A stretch of 40,634 nucleotides of DNA from Caldicoprobacter guelmensis. GTDB lineage: Bacteria > Bacillota > Clostridia > Caldicoprobacterales > Caldicoprobacteraceae. Position numbers and translations under genes: made by a program. Where the stretch lies: positions 1-40,634 of the forward strand of contig NZ_JAFBDW010000010.1 of NCBI RefSeq assembly GCF_016908415.1. Reading direction: 5' to 3'. Under the pieces are notes generated by a model. It was not told the origin of the DNA. It was given only the letters and a program-made list of their open reading frames with translations, and did no database searches. Positions 1 through 8,093 of the stretch are shown here, one piece after another (position 1 is the first letter of the stretch; each line of letters begins with the position of its first letter).

Positions 1-110
1 CCAGCAAGCAGGTCCTCTTCACCTTTTTCTCTCCAGAATTGACCTGGACATTCCGCCACTGTTCAGTTTTCAAGGACCATTCCCCCACCGCCCTCACCAG
101 AGCGGCGTTT
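1..110 (-). ncRNA. probable rRNA operon leader (boxA-like)
   Basis: Read on the minus strand, positions 59-83 contain CCTTGAAAACTGAACAG, the kind of boxA-like element found before 16S genes and in rRNA spacers of Firmicutes. It is followed by a G/C-rich, structured stretch with no open frame. The transcript would run left, out of the window. The tandem promoters at 114-190 support an rRNA operon leader. The 16S gene itself is not visible, so this is inference from motif and promoter layout. Confidence 0.5.
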
Positions 111-113
111 ATT

Positions 114-190
114 ACTATACCACACTTATCTTAATATAATCAACTCATTTAAGTAGGTTTATTGTAGTTATTTTTCGCATTTATTAACAA
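114..190 (-). promoter_or_regulatory. tandem promoters reading left
   Basis: Two sigma-A-like promoters lie in series on the minus strand. The distal one has -35 TTGTTA (185-190) and -10 TACAAT (161-166) with an 18-base gap. The proximal one has -35 TTGATT (138-143) and -10 TATAGT (114-119), also with an 18-base gap. Tandem promoters in front of a structured, boxA-containing leader are typical of rRNA operons. The stretch up to 238 holds no gene. Confidence 0.5.
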
Positions 191-238
191 ATACTCGATA
201 TATCTCTTTTTTTCTAGATTATACGCGCTAATTCGCTT

Positions 239-889
239 TCATCTTCCTTTTGTCACAATCCATTTCATGACCTCTATAGCCTTGTCTTTATTTTTGCTAT
301 AGGCCATTATTGATACAACTTTATCCTCCACATTATAGCCTGCATCGTTAAACAAAGTAACCCCTTTTAGCGGGATACCGTAAATATGCGGCTGTTTGTC
401 CTGAGCATATTCATCTTTAACGCTCAATTTATACTTTTCAAGCTCCTCTATGGGTATATACTTGGTTATTTCGTCATCAATGTATTCATCAAGTGGCATA
501 AATGCCCCCTGCTTAGCAAATGTCTCGTACTCCTGTTTATTAAATATAAATATATCCCCTTCTTGAGCTCCTATCACCACCATGAGTTTTTGCCTTCCCA
601 TTATTTCTAATTCAGCATCTCCACCCAAGGGTATGTTAAAAAAGTTAATCTCTAAAAGTTCCGGAAAATCTTCAAGCATACGTTGGCTTATCGGTTCAGC
701 CTTCTCTTCAATAAGATAATCTCCTACAAAATAAATATCAACCTTTTTATCTGGTGGGGTTTGCGGCCTGGTCATGGTGGATACCAAATTCCACAGCATG
801 ACCGTCACCACTATACCTACAACATATTTCCACCAATCATAATGAAGATGGTTCTGCAGCGTTTCCCTATTTACTACGACCTGGTACAT
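239..889 (-). CDS. membrane-anchored protein resembling extracellular binding proteins, function unknown
   Basis: I do not recognise a named family. The 216-residue product has one hydrophobic segment near the N-terminus (about residues 21-38, WWKYVVGIVVTVMLW) and no lipobox, so it is probably a signal anchor with the rest outside the cell. The C-terminal part has phrases seen in solute-binding proteins: GDIFIFNKQEYETFAKQGA, then PLDEYIDD, then an IYGIPL motif and a closing AIEVMKWIV helix. At about half the usual length it cannot form a complete two-lobed binding protein. A GTG 12 bases upstream is in frame, but ATG at 889 is preceded by AGGTG at good spacing. It is a single gene with its own promoter (935-963), separated from lysS by a terminator. 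Confidence 0.6.
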   Translation of the reverse strand: MYQVVVNRETLQNHLHYDWWKYVVGIVVTVMLWNLVSTMTRPQTPPDKKVDIYFVGDYLIEEKAEPISQRMLEDFPELLEINFFNIPLGGDAELEIMGRQKLMVVIGAQEGDIFIFNKQEYETFAKQGAFMPLDEYIDDEITKYIPIEELEKYKLSVKDEYAQDKQPHIYGIPLKGVTLFNDAGYNVEDKVVSIMAYSKNKDKAIEVMKWIVTKGR

Positions 890-934
890 GGAATATATCA
901 CCTGCCTAAAGAGTTATACAATACACACATATTA

Positions 935-963
935 ATTATACATCAAATGCAAATGCTCAACAA
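935..963 (-). promoter_or_regulatory. promoter of the anchored binding-like gene
   Basis: On the minus strand a perfect -10 TATAAT (935-940) lies 17 bases after a weak -35 TTGTTG (958-963). It sits about 45 bases before the start at 889. The rest of the gap up to 1179 holds only the lysS terminator. Confidence 0.4.
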
Positions 964-1084
964 GTACGACAAAATGCCGTTTTTAAAGCATTTATAATCA
1001 TTTTAAGCGCAATCAATATAACAAATTGAATAGTTAGAAAAAATTGCTTTAACATTATGAATATTCATACAATGGCAAAATGCC

Positions 1085-1122
1085 AAAAAAGTTAAGCCAT
1101 GGAACTTTAGAAGTCCCATGGC
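1085..1122 (-). terminator. Rho-independent terminator after lysS
   Basis: A 12-base stem (1096-1107 with 1111-1122, one mismatch, loop TTAG region) is followed on the minus strand by a T-rich tract at 1085-1094. It lies about 60 bases past the lysS stop and closes the greA-lysS unit. Confidence 0.7.
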
Positions 1123-1179
1123 AATTTCGCTGTCCCGATGAATATTCATAACCCTTACCTTTATCCCTCATGCTTACCT

Positions 1180-2679
1180 TTACTCCCTGGGTCTCATAGT
1201 AGGAAACAGTATTACGTCCCTTATAGAATAAGAATCGGTAAACAGCATCACTAGCCTATCAATGCCTATACCCACACCACCGGTGGGCGGCATGCCGATC
1301 TCCAGGGCATGCACAAAGTCCTCATCCATCATATGGGCCTCCTCATCCCCTGCCGCACGCTGCCTGGCCTGCTCCAAGAAGCGTTCCTTCTGATCGATCG
1401 GGTCATTCAGCTCAGAAAACGCATTGGCAATCTCTCGCGCCACTATATACAGCTCAAAGCGATAGGTCAACCTTGGATCATCCTTCTTCTTCTTTGCAAG
1501 CGGCGAAATTTCTATTGGGTAATCCATAATAAACGTGGGCTGTATCAGATGCTGCTCCACCTTTTCCTCAAAGAAGGCATTGAGTATATATCCCCAGGTA
1601 TTGCCTTTATCGAGCTCTAGGCCTGCCTGTTTTGCAATCTCCCTAGCTTCCTCATCAGTATTAATCCTCGAAAAATCTACCCCTGCATATTTCTTAACAG
1701 CCTCAATCATGGTCATACGCTGCCATGGAGGCGTCAGATCGATTTCCTGGCCTTGATAGGTCAGCTTAGTGGCCCCTAGCACCTCTTTTGCAACGGTGAC
1801 TATCATGTCCTCGGTAAGTTCCATCATGTCAATGTAATCTGCATAAGCCTTGTATATCTCAATTGAAGTAAACTCGGGATTATGCTTAATGGACATGCCC
1901 TCATTGCGAAACACGCGCCCTAACTCGTAAACTTTATCAAAACCGCCAACAATCAGCCGCTTTAAATGTAACTCGGTAGCAATGCGTAGGTACATGTCAA
2001 TATCAAGAGTATTATGGTGAGTAATAAAAGGCCGGGCGGCAGCGCCACCTGCAGTGGTATGAAGGATGGGAGTCTCAACTTCCAGATATCCCCTGCTATC
2101 AAGATAATTCCTGATACTCCGTATAACCTTGGAGCGTATTTCAAAAGTGCGGCGTACCTCTGGATTCACGATCAAATCCACATATCTATGCCTGTAACGG
2201 AGGTCGGGGTCCTTAAGCCCATGCCATTTTTCGGGAAGAGGATAAAGGGATTTTGCGAGCAGGACCATCTTCTGTGCCCTAACTGAAATCTCTCCCGTTT
2301 TGGTCTTAAATACCTCTCCCGTCACCCCTATGATATCTCCTAGATCAAAGGACTTAAAATCCTCATACTGTTCTTCTCCCACATCGTTGATACGAACAAA
2401 TATCTGTATCTGGCCAGCGCTATCCTGGATGTGAGCAAAGCTGGCTTTGCCCATCACCCTTTTTGACATGACCCTACCCGCTACTGTTACCTGTTGACCT
2501 TCCATAATTTCAAAATTATCTTTTATTTGTTGGGAATAGTGAGTAACTTCAAACCTGGTAATGGCAAAAGGATCCCTACCCTCTTTACGCAGCTTATTTA
2601 GCTTTTCTCTCCTTACAAGCAGTATCTCGTTTAAATTCTGTTGTTCTTCAAATTGCGCATCCATTCTTGTTTCATCCAT
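1180..2679 (-). CDS. lysS: lysyl-tRNA synthetase, class II
   Basis: Charges tRNA-Lys with lysine in the cytoplasm. The 499-residue product has an N-terminal OB-fold anticodon-binding domain (about residues 50-165, VAGRVMSKRVMGKASF) and a class II catalytic core. Motif 2 is visible as GRVFRNEGMSIKHNPEFT and motif 3 as GGVGIGIDRLVML, followed by the usual C-terminal VILFPTMRP. Length matches the bacterial family. An in-frame GTG at 2691 lies inside the probable ribosome site AAGGTG. ATG at 2679 has that site about 11 bases upstream and is preferred; ATG at 2664 is a further alternative. It follows greA with a gap of 16 bases, a common Firmicute pairing, and ends at a clear terminator. Confidence 0.97.
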   Translation of the reverse strand: MDETRMDAQFEEQQNLNEILLVRREKLNKLRKEGRDPFAITRFEVTHYSQQIKDNFEIMEGQQVTVAGRVMSKRVMGKASFAHIQDSAGQIQIFVRINDVGEEQYEDFKSFDLGDIIGVTGEVFKTKTGEISVRAQKMVLLAKSLYPLPEKWHGLKDPDLRYRHRYVDLIVNPEVRRTFEIRSKVIRSIRNYLDSRGYLEVETPILHTTAGGAAARPFITHHNTLDIDMYLRIATELHLKRLIVGGFDKVYELGRVFRNEGMSIKHNPEFTSIEIYKAYADYIDMMELTEDMIVTVAKEVLGATKLTYQGQEIDLTPPWQRMTMIEAVKKYAGVDFSRINTDEEAREIAKQAGLELDKGNTWGYILNAFFEEKVEQHLIQPTFIMDYPIEISPLAKKKKDDPRLTYRFELYIVAREIANAFSELNDPIDQKERFLEQARQRAAGDEEAHMMDEDFVHALEIGMPPTGGVGIGIDRLVMLFTDSYSIRDVILFPTMRPRE

Positions 2680-2695
2680 CCCGCATTTCACACCT

Positions 2696-3178
2696 TCACT
2701 TACGAATTTCTAATATCTTAAATTTAATGACTCCATCGGGCACATGCACATCCACCACAGCCCCCACAGGCTTACCCAATAGCGCTTTGCCTACTGGTGA
2801 CTTGTTGGATATCCTGTTTTCTGCAGGATTGGCCTCAGTTGACCCTACAATAGTGTACTCCATTACATCGTTGGTTTCAACATCCAGCAGTTTCACAGTG
2901 GAACCAATGCTTACAACATCAGTGGATATATCATCATCATCTATGACTTTGGCATTTCTGAGCAGGTTTTCCAGAGTCACAATGCGCCCCTCAATGAATG
3001 CCTGCTCATTTTTTGCCTCATCGTACTCGGAATTTTCGCTGAGGTCCCCGAAAGCAATGGCCTGTTTGATGCGTTCGGCCACCTCTTTCCGCTTGACAGT
3101 TTTCAGGTACCTCAACTCTTCCTCCAATTTAGCAACGCCTTCCTGCGTTAATATCGTGTCTTTGTAATCTTCTGCCAT
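2696..3178 (-). CDS. greA: transcription elongation factor GreA
   Basis: Rescues backtracked RNA polymerase by stimulating cleavage of the transcript 3' end. The 160-residue product has the two GreA domains. The N-terminal coiled coil carries LTQEGVAKLEEELRYL and the acidic tip GDLSENSEYDEAKNEQ; the C-terminal FKBP-like domain carries GSTVKLLDVE and ends with ENRISNKSPVGKALLGK. Length fits the family (157-160). A TTG two codons upstream (3184) is in frame, but ATG at 3178 is well spaced from GGGGAGA. It is first in a two-gene unit with lysS. Confidence 0.97.
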   Translation of the reverse strand: MAEDYKDTILTQEGVAKLEEELRYLKTVKRKEVAERIKQAIAFGDLSENSEYDEAKNEQAFIEGRIVTLENLLRNAKVIDDDDISTDVVSIGSTVKLLDVETNDVMEYTIVGSTEANPAENRISNKSPVGKALLGKPVGAVVDVHVPDGVIKFKILEIRK

Positions 3179-3284
3179 AGTCAATTCTCCCCTTCACTCA
3201 AATTTTCATTGTTATTTATGATAATATGCGTTTAAAACACACCTTTGATTCCAAAAAACCTTATCCCCGTAATCAATACAATAA

Positions 3285-3318
3285 GCACTGACACAATTAT
3301 CATTATTTGTGCCAGTGC
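3285..3318 (-). terminator. hairpin between the Rossmann-like gene and greA
   Basis: Arms GCACTGACACAA (3285-3296) and TTGTGCCAGTGC (3307-3318) pair with one mismatch around a 10-base loop. The minus-strand 3' side is followed by a moderately T-rich TTATTGTATT. It probably ends transcription from the gene stopping at 3375. The greA promoter must lie at about 3190-3284 but I could not fix it. Confidence 0.5.
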
Positions 3319-3374
3319 TTGAAAATCTTTCTAAATTTGTAGTGTAATTATTATAAAAAAGTAATTACGGTTTG

Positions 3375-4346
3375 TCAAGGAAATAAAATCACGCCCTTTT
3401 TTCTTAAATATCGAATTCGGAAGGTGTCGTAGGTTATTCCCCCTTCAAGCGATATAAATCCCCGCATCTTCACTTTTTCTAATATGTGGCTCATTTCACC
3501 AATCTCGTCTTCCATAATGGATAAGGCTTGCAACACCCCCAGACTTTCCCACGGCATCAGTTCAATATCCGCCTTTATTTCATCAGGCAACGTTGCCCAA
3601 CCCGACAATATCCAAAAAATCTCTCGATGACTTTTCATCGCCTCTATATGCTTTAAATTGACTTGGGCGGCATACGCAACGATGGTATAATTGCTCAGCA
3701 TACCAAAGTCACACTCATCTGCCACCGCCACAAGCTGCTTATCCTTCAGACATTTGGCAGCATCAGTGGTAACCGGGCAGGCCAGCCCCGTCTCCATTAA
3801 GACCTCATCAGCCAGTTCATAGAGTTTTCTCTCGGCAGTACCTCCCAGCACCATGTCGTTTATATAAGGCGCCATCACTCTGGCAAACAGCCTGCCAGCC
3901 CAGGTATCTGCACCCCATATTCCCACTTTCAAGTTGGAAACCCTGTCCTTCAGCATGCCCAGCAAATGCTTTATGGAATTGGCAAGTGCAAACACCCTTA
4001 TTTGATATACCGAATCCACAGCAAATATTTCCTTAATAGCCTCCATAGCCTCTTGAGGCAAAACAACCCAACAATCGGGAATGCATACCGCTTCAACGCC
4101 AAGTTCTTTCAGCAACCTTAAATACCTTAAAAGTCTCTTGCTGCGCCTGCCGGTGGGAAGTACATCCCAGTTTACCATAAAATCCGGCAATTGCAATATG
4201 TAACCCATTTCCAGTCCATCTTGTTTAAAATATATAGTACCTACAGGCTGAAGTACTGACCTAGAATGCCAACCCTTTAAAACATTCATTAATCCGCCCA
4301 AAACTCCTGTATCGGTGGATTGGCCACCCGTATCGCGGAACGTCAT
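3375..4346 (-). CDS. unrecognised protein with a Rossmann-like nucleotide-binding segment
   Basis: I do not recognise the family. The 323-residue product is soluble, with no signal or membrane segment. Counted from an in-frame GTG at 4364, residues about 146-174 read KVGIWGADTWAGRLFARVMA, a beta-strand, glycine turn and helix as in NAD(P)-binding or methyltransferase folds. A basic helix (TGRRSKRLLRYLRLLKELG) precedes it, and the C-terminal third is helical and acidic. Start: GTG at 4364 overlaps the AAAGGTGAG site, so ATG at 4346, about 12 bases after it, is chosen. The gene sits between dusB and greA with a 13-codon reading frame just before it. An oxidoreductase-like or regulatory role is possible but unproven. 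Confidence 0.6.
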   Translation of the reverse strand: MTFRDTGGQSTDTGVLGGLMNVLKGWHSRSVLQPVGTIYFKQDGLEMGYILQLPDFMVNWDVLPTGRRSKRLLRYLRLLKELGVEAVCIPDCWVVLPQEAMEAIKEIFAVDSVYQIRVFALANSIKHLLGMLKDRVSNLKVGIWGADTWAGRLFARVMAPYINDMVLGGTAERKLYELADEVLMETGLACPVTTDAAKCLKDKQLVAVADECDFGMLSNYTIVAYAAQVNLKHIEAMKSHREIFWILSGWATLPDEIKADIELMPWESLGVLQALSIMEDEIGEMSHILEKVKMRGFISLEGGITYDTFRIRYLRKKGVILFP

Positions 4347-4392
4347 AACAGCAAACTTGCTCACCTTTGATCCCTGCTCAATTCAAATATTT

Positions 4393-4434
4393 CTACCAAG
4401 AGGCCCCTATACTTACGCTGACAATCCTTTTCAT
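4393..4434 (-). CDS. possible 13-residue leader peptide
   Basis: An ATG at 4434 follows a strong AGGAGG at ideal spacing, yet the frame closes after 13 codons (MKRIVSVSIGASW). The next gene starts about 30-45 bases downstream. It could be a short leader that couples translation, or the start of a lost gene. The strong ribosome site is what is seen; any function is inference. The rest of the gap up to dusB (4435-4550) shows nothing clear. Confidence 0.25.
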   Translation of the reverse strand: MKRIVSVSIGASW

Positions 4435-4550
4435 ATTATCCTCCTATAAATTTTATTCAACTGGTCCATTATTGATTACAATTATATCCATATGCAGAAG
4501 CTTATATAAAAACATCTCACAAAATTTATTAAAAATTGCTTGTCAGAGCA

Positions 4551-5528
4551 TCATCCCGCAGCCCCTTCCAGCTCAAGCAGGTACCCATTCAACAGCCTGC
4601 GGATTTCTTCCGCATTCTTCAAGGTATTCACGACATTTTTGACCCTATTGGCATTGGGCAGTCCTTTGATATACCAGCTTATGTGCTTCCTCATCTCACG
4701 AATTCCTACTCCCTCACCCTTGTATTGTATCATCATATCGAGGTGACGAAGAGCCATCTCAATCTTCTGGCGCGGCGTAGGGAGAGGCAGGAGTTCTCCT
4801 GTTTCCAAATAATGAATTATTCTCTTAAAAATCCAAGGATTACCATGGGCTCCCCTGCCAACCATTACGCCATTACACCCAGTTTCATCCAGCATTCGCT
4901 TCGCATCCTCAGGCGTAAATATATCCCCATTTCCAATGACAGGTATAGACACCGCCTGCTTCACCCTGCGGATGATGTCCCAATCGGCAACTCCGGAATA
5001 AAACTGTTCTCTGGTACGGCCATGGACCGTCACAGCACAGCCTCCTGCTTCCTCTATTGCCTTGGCTATTTCGACGGCATTGACGGTTTCAGCATCCCAC
5101 CCCTTCCTTATCTTCACGGTCACGGGCTTGCAAGAAGCCTCCACCACCGCCTTCACGATCTTGTATACTTTTTCGGGATGGCGCATGAGCGCACTTCCAT
5201 CACCATTTTTCACAATCTTGGGCGTGGGACATCCCATATTTATATCTATCAAGTCTATATCTGTCTGAGCCAGCCTCCTAGCTATCTCGGCCATTATATC
5301 GGGGTCAGAACCGAAGATCTGCACTCCTACAGGGTGCTCGTTAGGATGAACCTCGGTAAGCTTCCAGGTCTTTTCGTCGCCGTAGTAAAGCCCTTTGGCG
5401 CTTACCATCTCGGTATACACCATACCACAGCCCTGCTGTTTGCATAGCAGGCGAAACGGCATATCGGTAACTCCTGCCATAGGTGCTAGAAATACGTTAT
5501 TGGGAACAGACAATGTGCCTATCTTCAT
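4551..5528 (-). CDS. dusB: tRNA-dihydrouridine synthase, DusB type
   Basis: Reduces specific uridines in tRNA to dihydrouridine using FMN and NAD(P)H. The 325-residue product shows the family start LAPMAGVTDMPFR, the catalytic cysteine motif NMGCPTPKIVKNGDGSAL, the FMN phosphate region VIGNGDIFTPEDA and VMVGRGAHGNPWIF, and the helical C-terminal tRNA-binding domain. The frame stays open 59 codons further upstream, but that extension is not conserved-looking and contains the terminator of the previous gene. ATG at 5528 has AGGAGG 12 bases before it and gives the usual length. Confidence 0.93.
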   Translation of the reverse strand: MKIGTLSVPNNVFLAPMAGVTDMPFRLLCKQQGCGMVYTEMVSAKGLYYGDEKTWKLTEVHPNEHPVGVQIFGSDPDIMAEIARRLAQTDIDLIDINMGCPTPKIVKNGDGSALMRHPEKVYKIVKAVVEASCKPVTVKIRKGWDAETVNAVEIAKAIEEAGGCAVTVHGRTREQFYSGVADWDIIRRVKQAVSIPVIGNGDIFTPEDAKRMLDETGCNGVMVGRGAHGNPWIFKRIIHYLETGELLPLPTPRQKIEMALRHLDMMIQYKGEGVGIREMRKHISWYIKGLPNANRVKNVVNTLKNAEEIRRLLNGYLLELEGAAG

Positions 5529-5590
5529 TCCCCTATAATTCCTCCTGTAAGCCGTTTTAGGTGCATTTCCACCTTGTTTAGTGTGCTCAA

Positions 5591-5624
5591 ACAAAAACAG
5601 CCACGGGCACTTTCCCCGCAGCTG
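5591..5624 (-). terminator. terminator after the first sugar oxidoreductase gene
   Basis: A G/C-rich stem formed by 5598-5608 and 5614-5624 (with G-U pairs) is followed on the minus strand by TTTTTGTTT. It lies just past the stop at 5647 and separates that gene from dusB. Confidence 0.55.
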
Positions 5625-5646
5625 TCGCCAAAGATTATCGATATCC

Positions 5647-6810
5647 TTATAGGCTATCCACCTGTATCCATTGCCCTTCTGTAATAGACAGGTCCACCGC
5701 CTCAAGAACCTGGGAACACTTTACACCGTCATTGAAATCGGGACAAGCATTTCTATCGTGAGCAATTGCCTCAACAAACTCGTAAAGCTCGTGTACAAAG
5801 GTATGCTCATAGCCTATAACATGCCCTGCAGGCCACCAAGCCGAAGCATATGGATGAACCGGCTCTGTAACTTGAATGAGCCTGAAACCTTGTACCCCCT
5901 CGGGGTCTTCAGAAGAATAATACCACAGCTCGTTCATCCTTTCAAACTCAAACCTCAAACTGCCCTTGCTGCCATTTATCTCAAAAGACATGCCGTTTTT
6001 ATGGCCGTTGGCAAAGCGAGTGGCCTCAAAAGAACCCAAAGCACCGTTTTTAAACTCAGCAAGAAACAACGTAGCATCGTCCACCGTGACCTCGCCGCGA
6101 GGCCCACCAGCTTGGGCGTTAGCGCTCAATCCTTCCATCCTCTCCACAATGGGCCTTTCTTTAATAAAAGTCTTATTAATCCCAATTACCTTGTCAAACT
6201 CCCCTACCAGAAAACGAGCAAGGTCAATAATGTGAGCCCCAAGATCACCCAAGGCTCCAGACCCGGCTATTTTCTTGTCCAACCTCCACACCAACGGAAA
6301 ATCGGGATCCATAACCCAATCCTGGAGATACAAAGCTCTGAAGTGATATATCTTCCCAATCTTTCCCTCATCGATCAATTTTTTAGCCAGCTGCACAGCA
6401 GGAGCAAACCTGTAATTAAACCCTATCTGGTGCTTTACTTTGTTCTTCTCGACTGCTTCCAGCATTTCCCTTGCATCCCTGAGATTTAAAGCCAGCGGCT
6501 TTTCACAAAACACGTGCTTTCCTTGCTCTGCAGCTGCAATGGCTATCTCCTTGTGAACGTTGCTGGGGGCTGTTATATCCACCATATCGATGTCGTCCCG
6601 TTTGACCAGCTTCTCCCATGAAGTTTCGTAGCTTTCCCACCCGAATTTTTCGGCCGACTGCTTGACCCATTCCTCGTCCCTGCCACATATGGCTTTCATG
6701 ACGATCTTTAAGCTGGGATTGAAAAACATCCCCAGCTTTCTGAAGGCGTTGCTATGGGCCTTACCCATAAACTTATACCCAACAAGCCCCACATTCAATG
6801 TATCCTTCAT
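5647..6810 (-). CDS. Gfo/Idh/MocA-family NAD(P)-dependent sugar oxidoreductase
   Basis: Cytoplasmic dehydrogenase of sugars, inositols or their derivatives. The 387-residue product has an N-terminal Rossmann fold (GLVGYKFMGKAHSNAF, residues about 8-23), the family motif EKPLAL near residue 100 with its catalytic lysine, and a C-terminal alpha/beta domain with GDLGAHIIDLARFL, which carries the active-site aspartate and histidine. ATG at 6810 follows a G-rich site. The gene is third in a run with an isomerase-like gene (7022) and another family member (8094), although a terminator-like hairpin separates it from them. The substrate cannot be read from the sequence. A gap of about 210 bases follows upstream and holds only that hairpin. 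Confidence 0.88.
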   Translation of the reverse strand: MKDTLNVGLVGYKFMGKAHSNAFRKLGMFFNPSLKIVMKAICGRDEEWVKQSAEKFGWESYETSWEKLVKRDDIDMVDITAPSNVHKEIAIAAAEQGKHVFCEKPLALNLRDAREMLEAVEKNKVKHQIGFNYRFAPAVQLAKKLIDEGKIGKIYHFRALYLQDWVMDPDFPLVWRLDKKIAGSGALGDLGAHIIDLARFLVGEFDKVIGINKTFIKERPIVERMEGLSANAQAGGPRGEVTVDDATLFLAEFKNGALGSFEATRFANGHKNGMSFEINGSKGSLRFEFERMNELWYYSSEDPEGVQGFRLIQVTEPVHPYASAWWPAGHVIGYEHTFVHELYEFVEAIAHDRNACPDFNDGVKCSQVLEAVDLSITEGQWIQVDSL

Positions 6811-6964
6811 ATACCTTTTCCCCCCGCTCTCATTATAGTCAAATCCTTTCTTTAAAACCCTTATTTAAGGCTTGCCCAAATGCACTTCATCGCCTACTCC
6901 TACTATAACCGCTACACCTATACGTCCCTTATAATAATGCCCAATTTCAGCGTAGTTATAATAT

Positions 6965-7006
6965 ATCAGGGAACTCCTCCCAATTGAACAAGAGAAGTCC
7001 CCTGAT
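6965..7006 (-). terminator. hairpin after the sugar isomerase gene
   Basis: Interrupted arms ATCAGGG-AACT-CCTC (6965-6980) and GAG-AAGTC-CCCTGAT (6992-7006) form a stem directly after the stop at 7022. The minus-strand tail is ATATATTAT. It is probably a terminator or a transcript-end stabiliser inside the cassette. Confidence 0.45.
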
Positions 7007-7021
7007 TTAATAAGCCTAATT

Positions 7022-7987
7022 TTAAGCCCACCACATCTCGCCTTTGGACTCAAAAATCATGACCTCTTTCAAGAACGCAATAGCCTTTTGGAGTCCTTCA
7101 TTGGGCGACATAAGGCTGTCCTCATGTTCTATGCTCATTACATAATCATATCCCACCATGCGCAGGTTGCTTACAATGTCTTTCCATACCTGATAGTCAT
7201 GGCCATATCCCACTGTGCGGAAGATCCAGGAGCGGTTGATCTCATCGCTATAATGCTTGGTGTCCAACACGCCGTTCACGGCAGTATTGTACTGGTCTAT
7301 CTTGGTATCCTTGGCATGGAAGTGATATATAGCCGGACCCAGCTTGCGGATAGAGGCAACGGGATCTATTCCCTGCCAGAACAGATGGCTGGGGTCAAAG
7401 TTTGCGCCAATGGTATCGCCCACTGCAGCTCTTAGCTTAAGCAGAGTTTCGGGATTGTAAACGCAGAAGCCCGGGTGCATCTCAAGGCATATCTTGTTTA
7501 CACCGTGGTCATTGGCAAACTTGACCGCTTTTTCCCAGTATGGAATAAGAACCTCATTCCACTGATAGTCCAGTATCTTCAAGAAATCATCCGGCCAGGG
7601 GCATGTCACCCAGTTAGGATACTTAGAGTCGGGAGAATCCCCAGGGCAACCTGAAAAGGTAATAACCCTGTCCACGCCAAGCTTTTCGGCCAGCAGCACC
7701 GTCTTTTCAAAATCTTTATGGAAAGCATCTGCGATCTCCTTTTGGGGATGTACGGGATTGCCATGACAGCTCAAGGCGCTGATTTGCATGTTGTACTTCT
7801 TGAGCAAGTCCTTAAACTCGTTGAGCTTGTTTTCATCAGCCAGCAGCTCATCGGGATTGGCATGGGCTTTACCAGGAAATCCGCCTGTCCCTATCTCTAC
7901 CGCTTCAACCCCTGAATCATGTAAATACTTTAATGCCTCTTCAAAACTCTTATTGGCCAGCAGTACCGTAAAAACCCCTAATTTCAT
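7022..7987 (-). CDS. sugar phosphate isomerase/epimerase family protein (xylose isomerase-like TIM barrel)
   Basis: Metal-dependent TIM-barrel enzyme of the AP-endonuclease-2/xylose isomerase-like superfamily, whose members isomerise or epimerise sugars and inositol derivatives. The 321-residue product shows the barrel start KLGVFTVLL and the metal or substrate positions CLEMHPGF (Glu), NFDPSHLFW (Asp, His), YHFHAKD (His, Asp) and SIEHED (Glu). ATG at 7987 follows GGGAGG at good spacing. It lies between two Gfo/Idh/MocA genes, a common pairing in which the dehydrogenases oxidise or reduce a sugar and this enzyme acts on the keto intermediate. That role is inferred from context. Confidence 0.85.
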   Translation of the reverse strand: MKLGVFTVLLANKSFEEALKYLHDSGVEAVEIGTGGFPGKAHANPDELLADENKLNEFKDLLKKYNMQISALSCHGNPVHPQKEIADAFHKDFEKTVLLAEKLGVDRVITFSGCPGDSPDSKYPNWVTCPWPDDFLKILDYQWNEVLIPYWEKAVKFANDHGVNKICLEMHPGFCVYNPETLLKLRAAVGDTIGANFDPSHLFWQGIDPVASIRKLGPAIYHFHAKDTKIDQYNTAVNGVLDTKHYSDEINRSWIFRTVGYGHDYQVWKDIVSNLRMVGYDYVMSIEHEDSLMSPNEGLQKAIAFLKEVMIFESKGEMWWA

Positions 7988-8093
7988 ATGTACACGCCTC
8001 CCTTTTGCTTTATTTTTGTCATAGGCAACCTGAACAAATATATTTTACGTTTATATATTCTACGTCGCTTAACAAATTCCTCCTTGGAAGAAA

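Noticed and set aside
5529..5705. 59-codon upstream extension of dusB
   Set aside because: It overlaps the preceding gene and a terminator and gives a protein too long for the family.
6865..7053. 62-codon minus-strand frame between two sugar genes
   Set aside because: It spans the hairpin after the isomerase gene and has no ribosome site.
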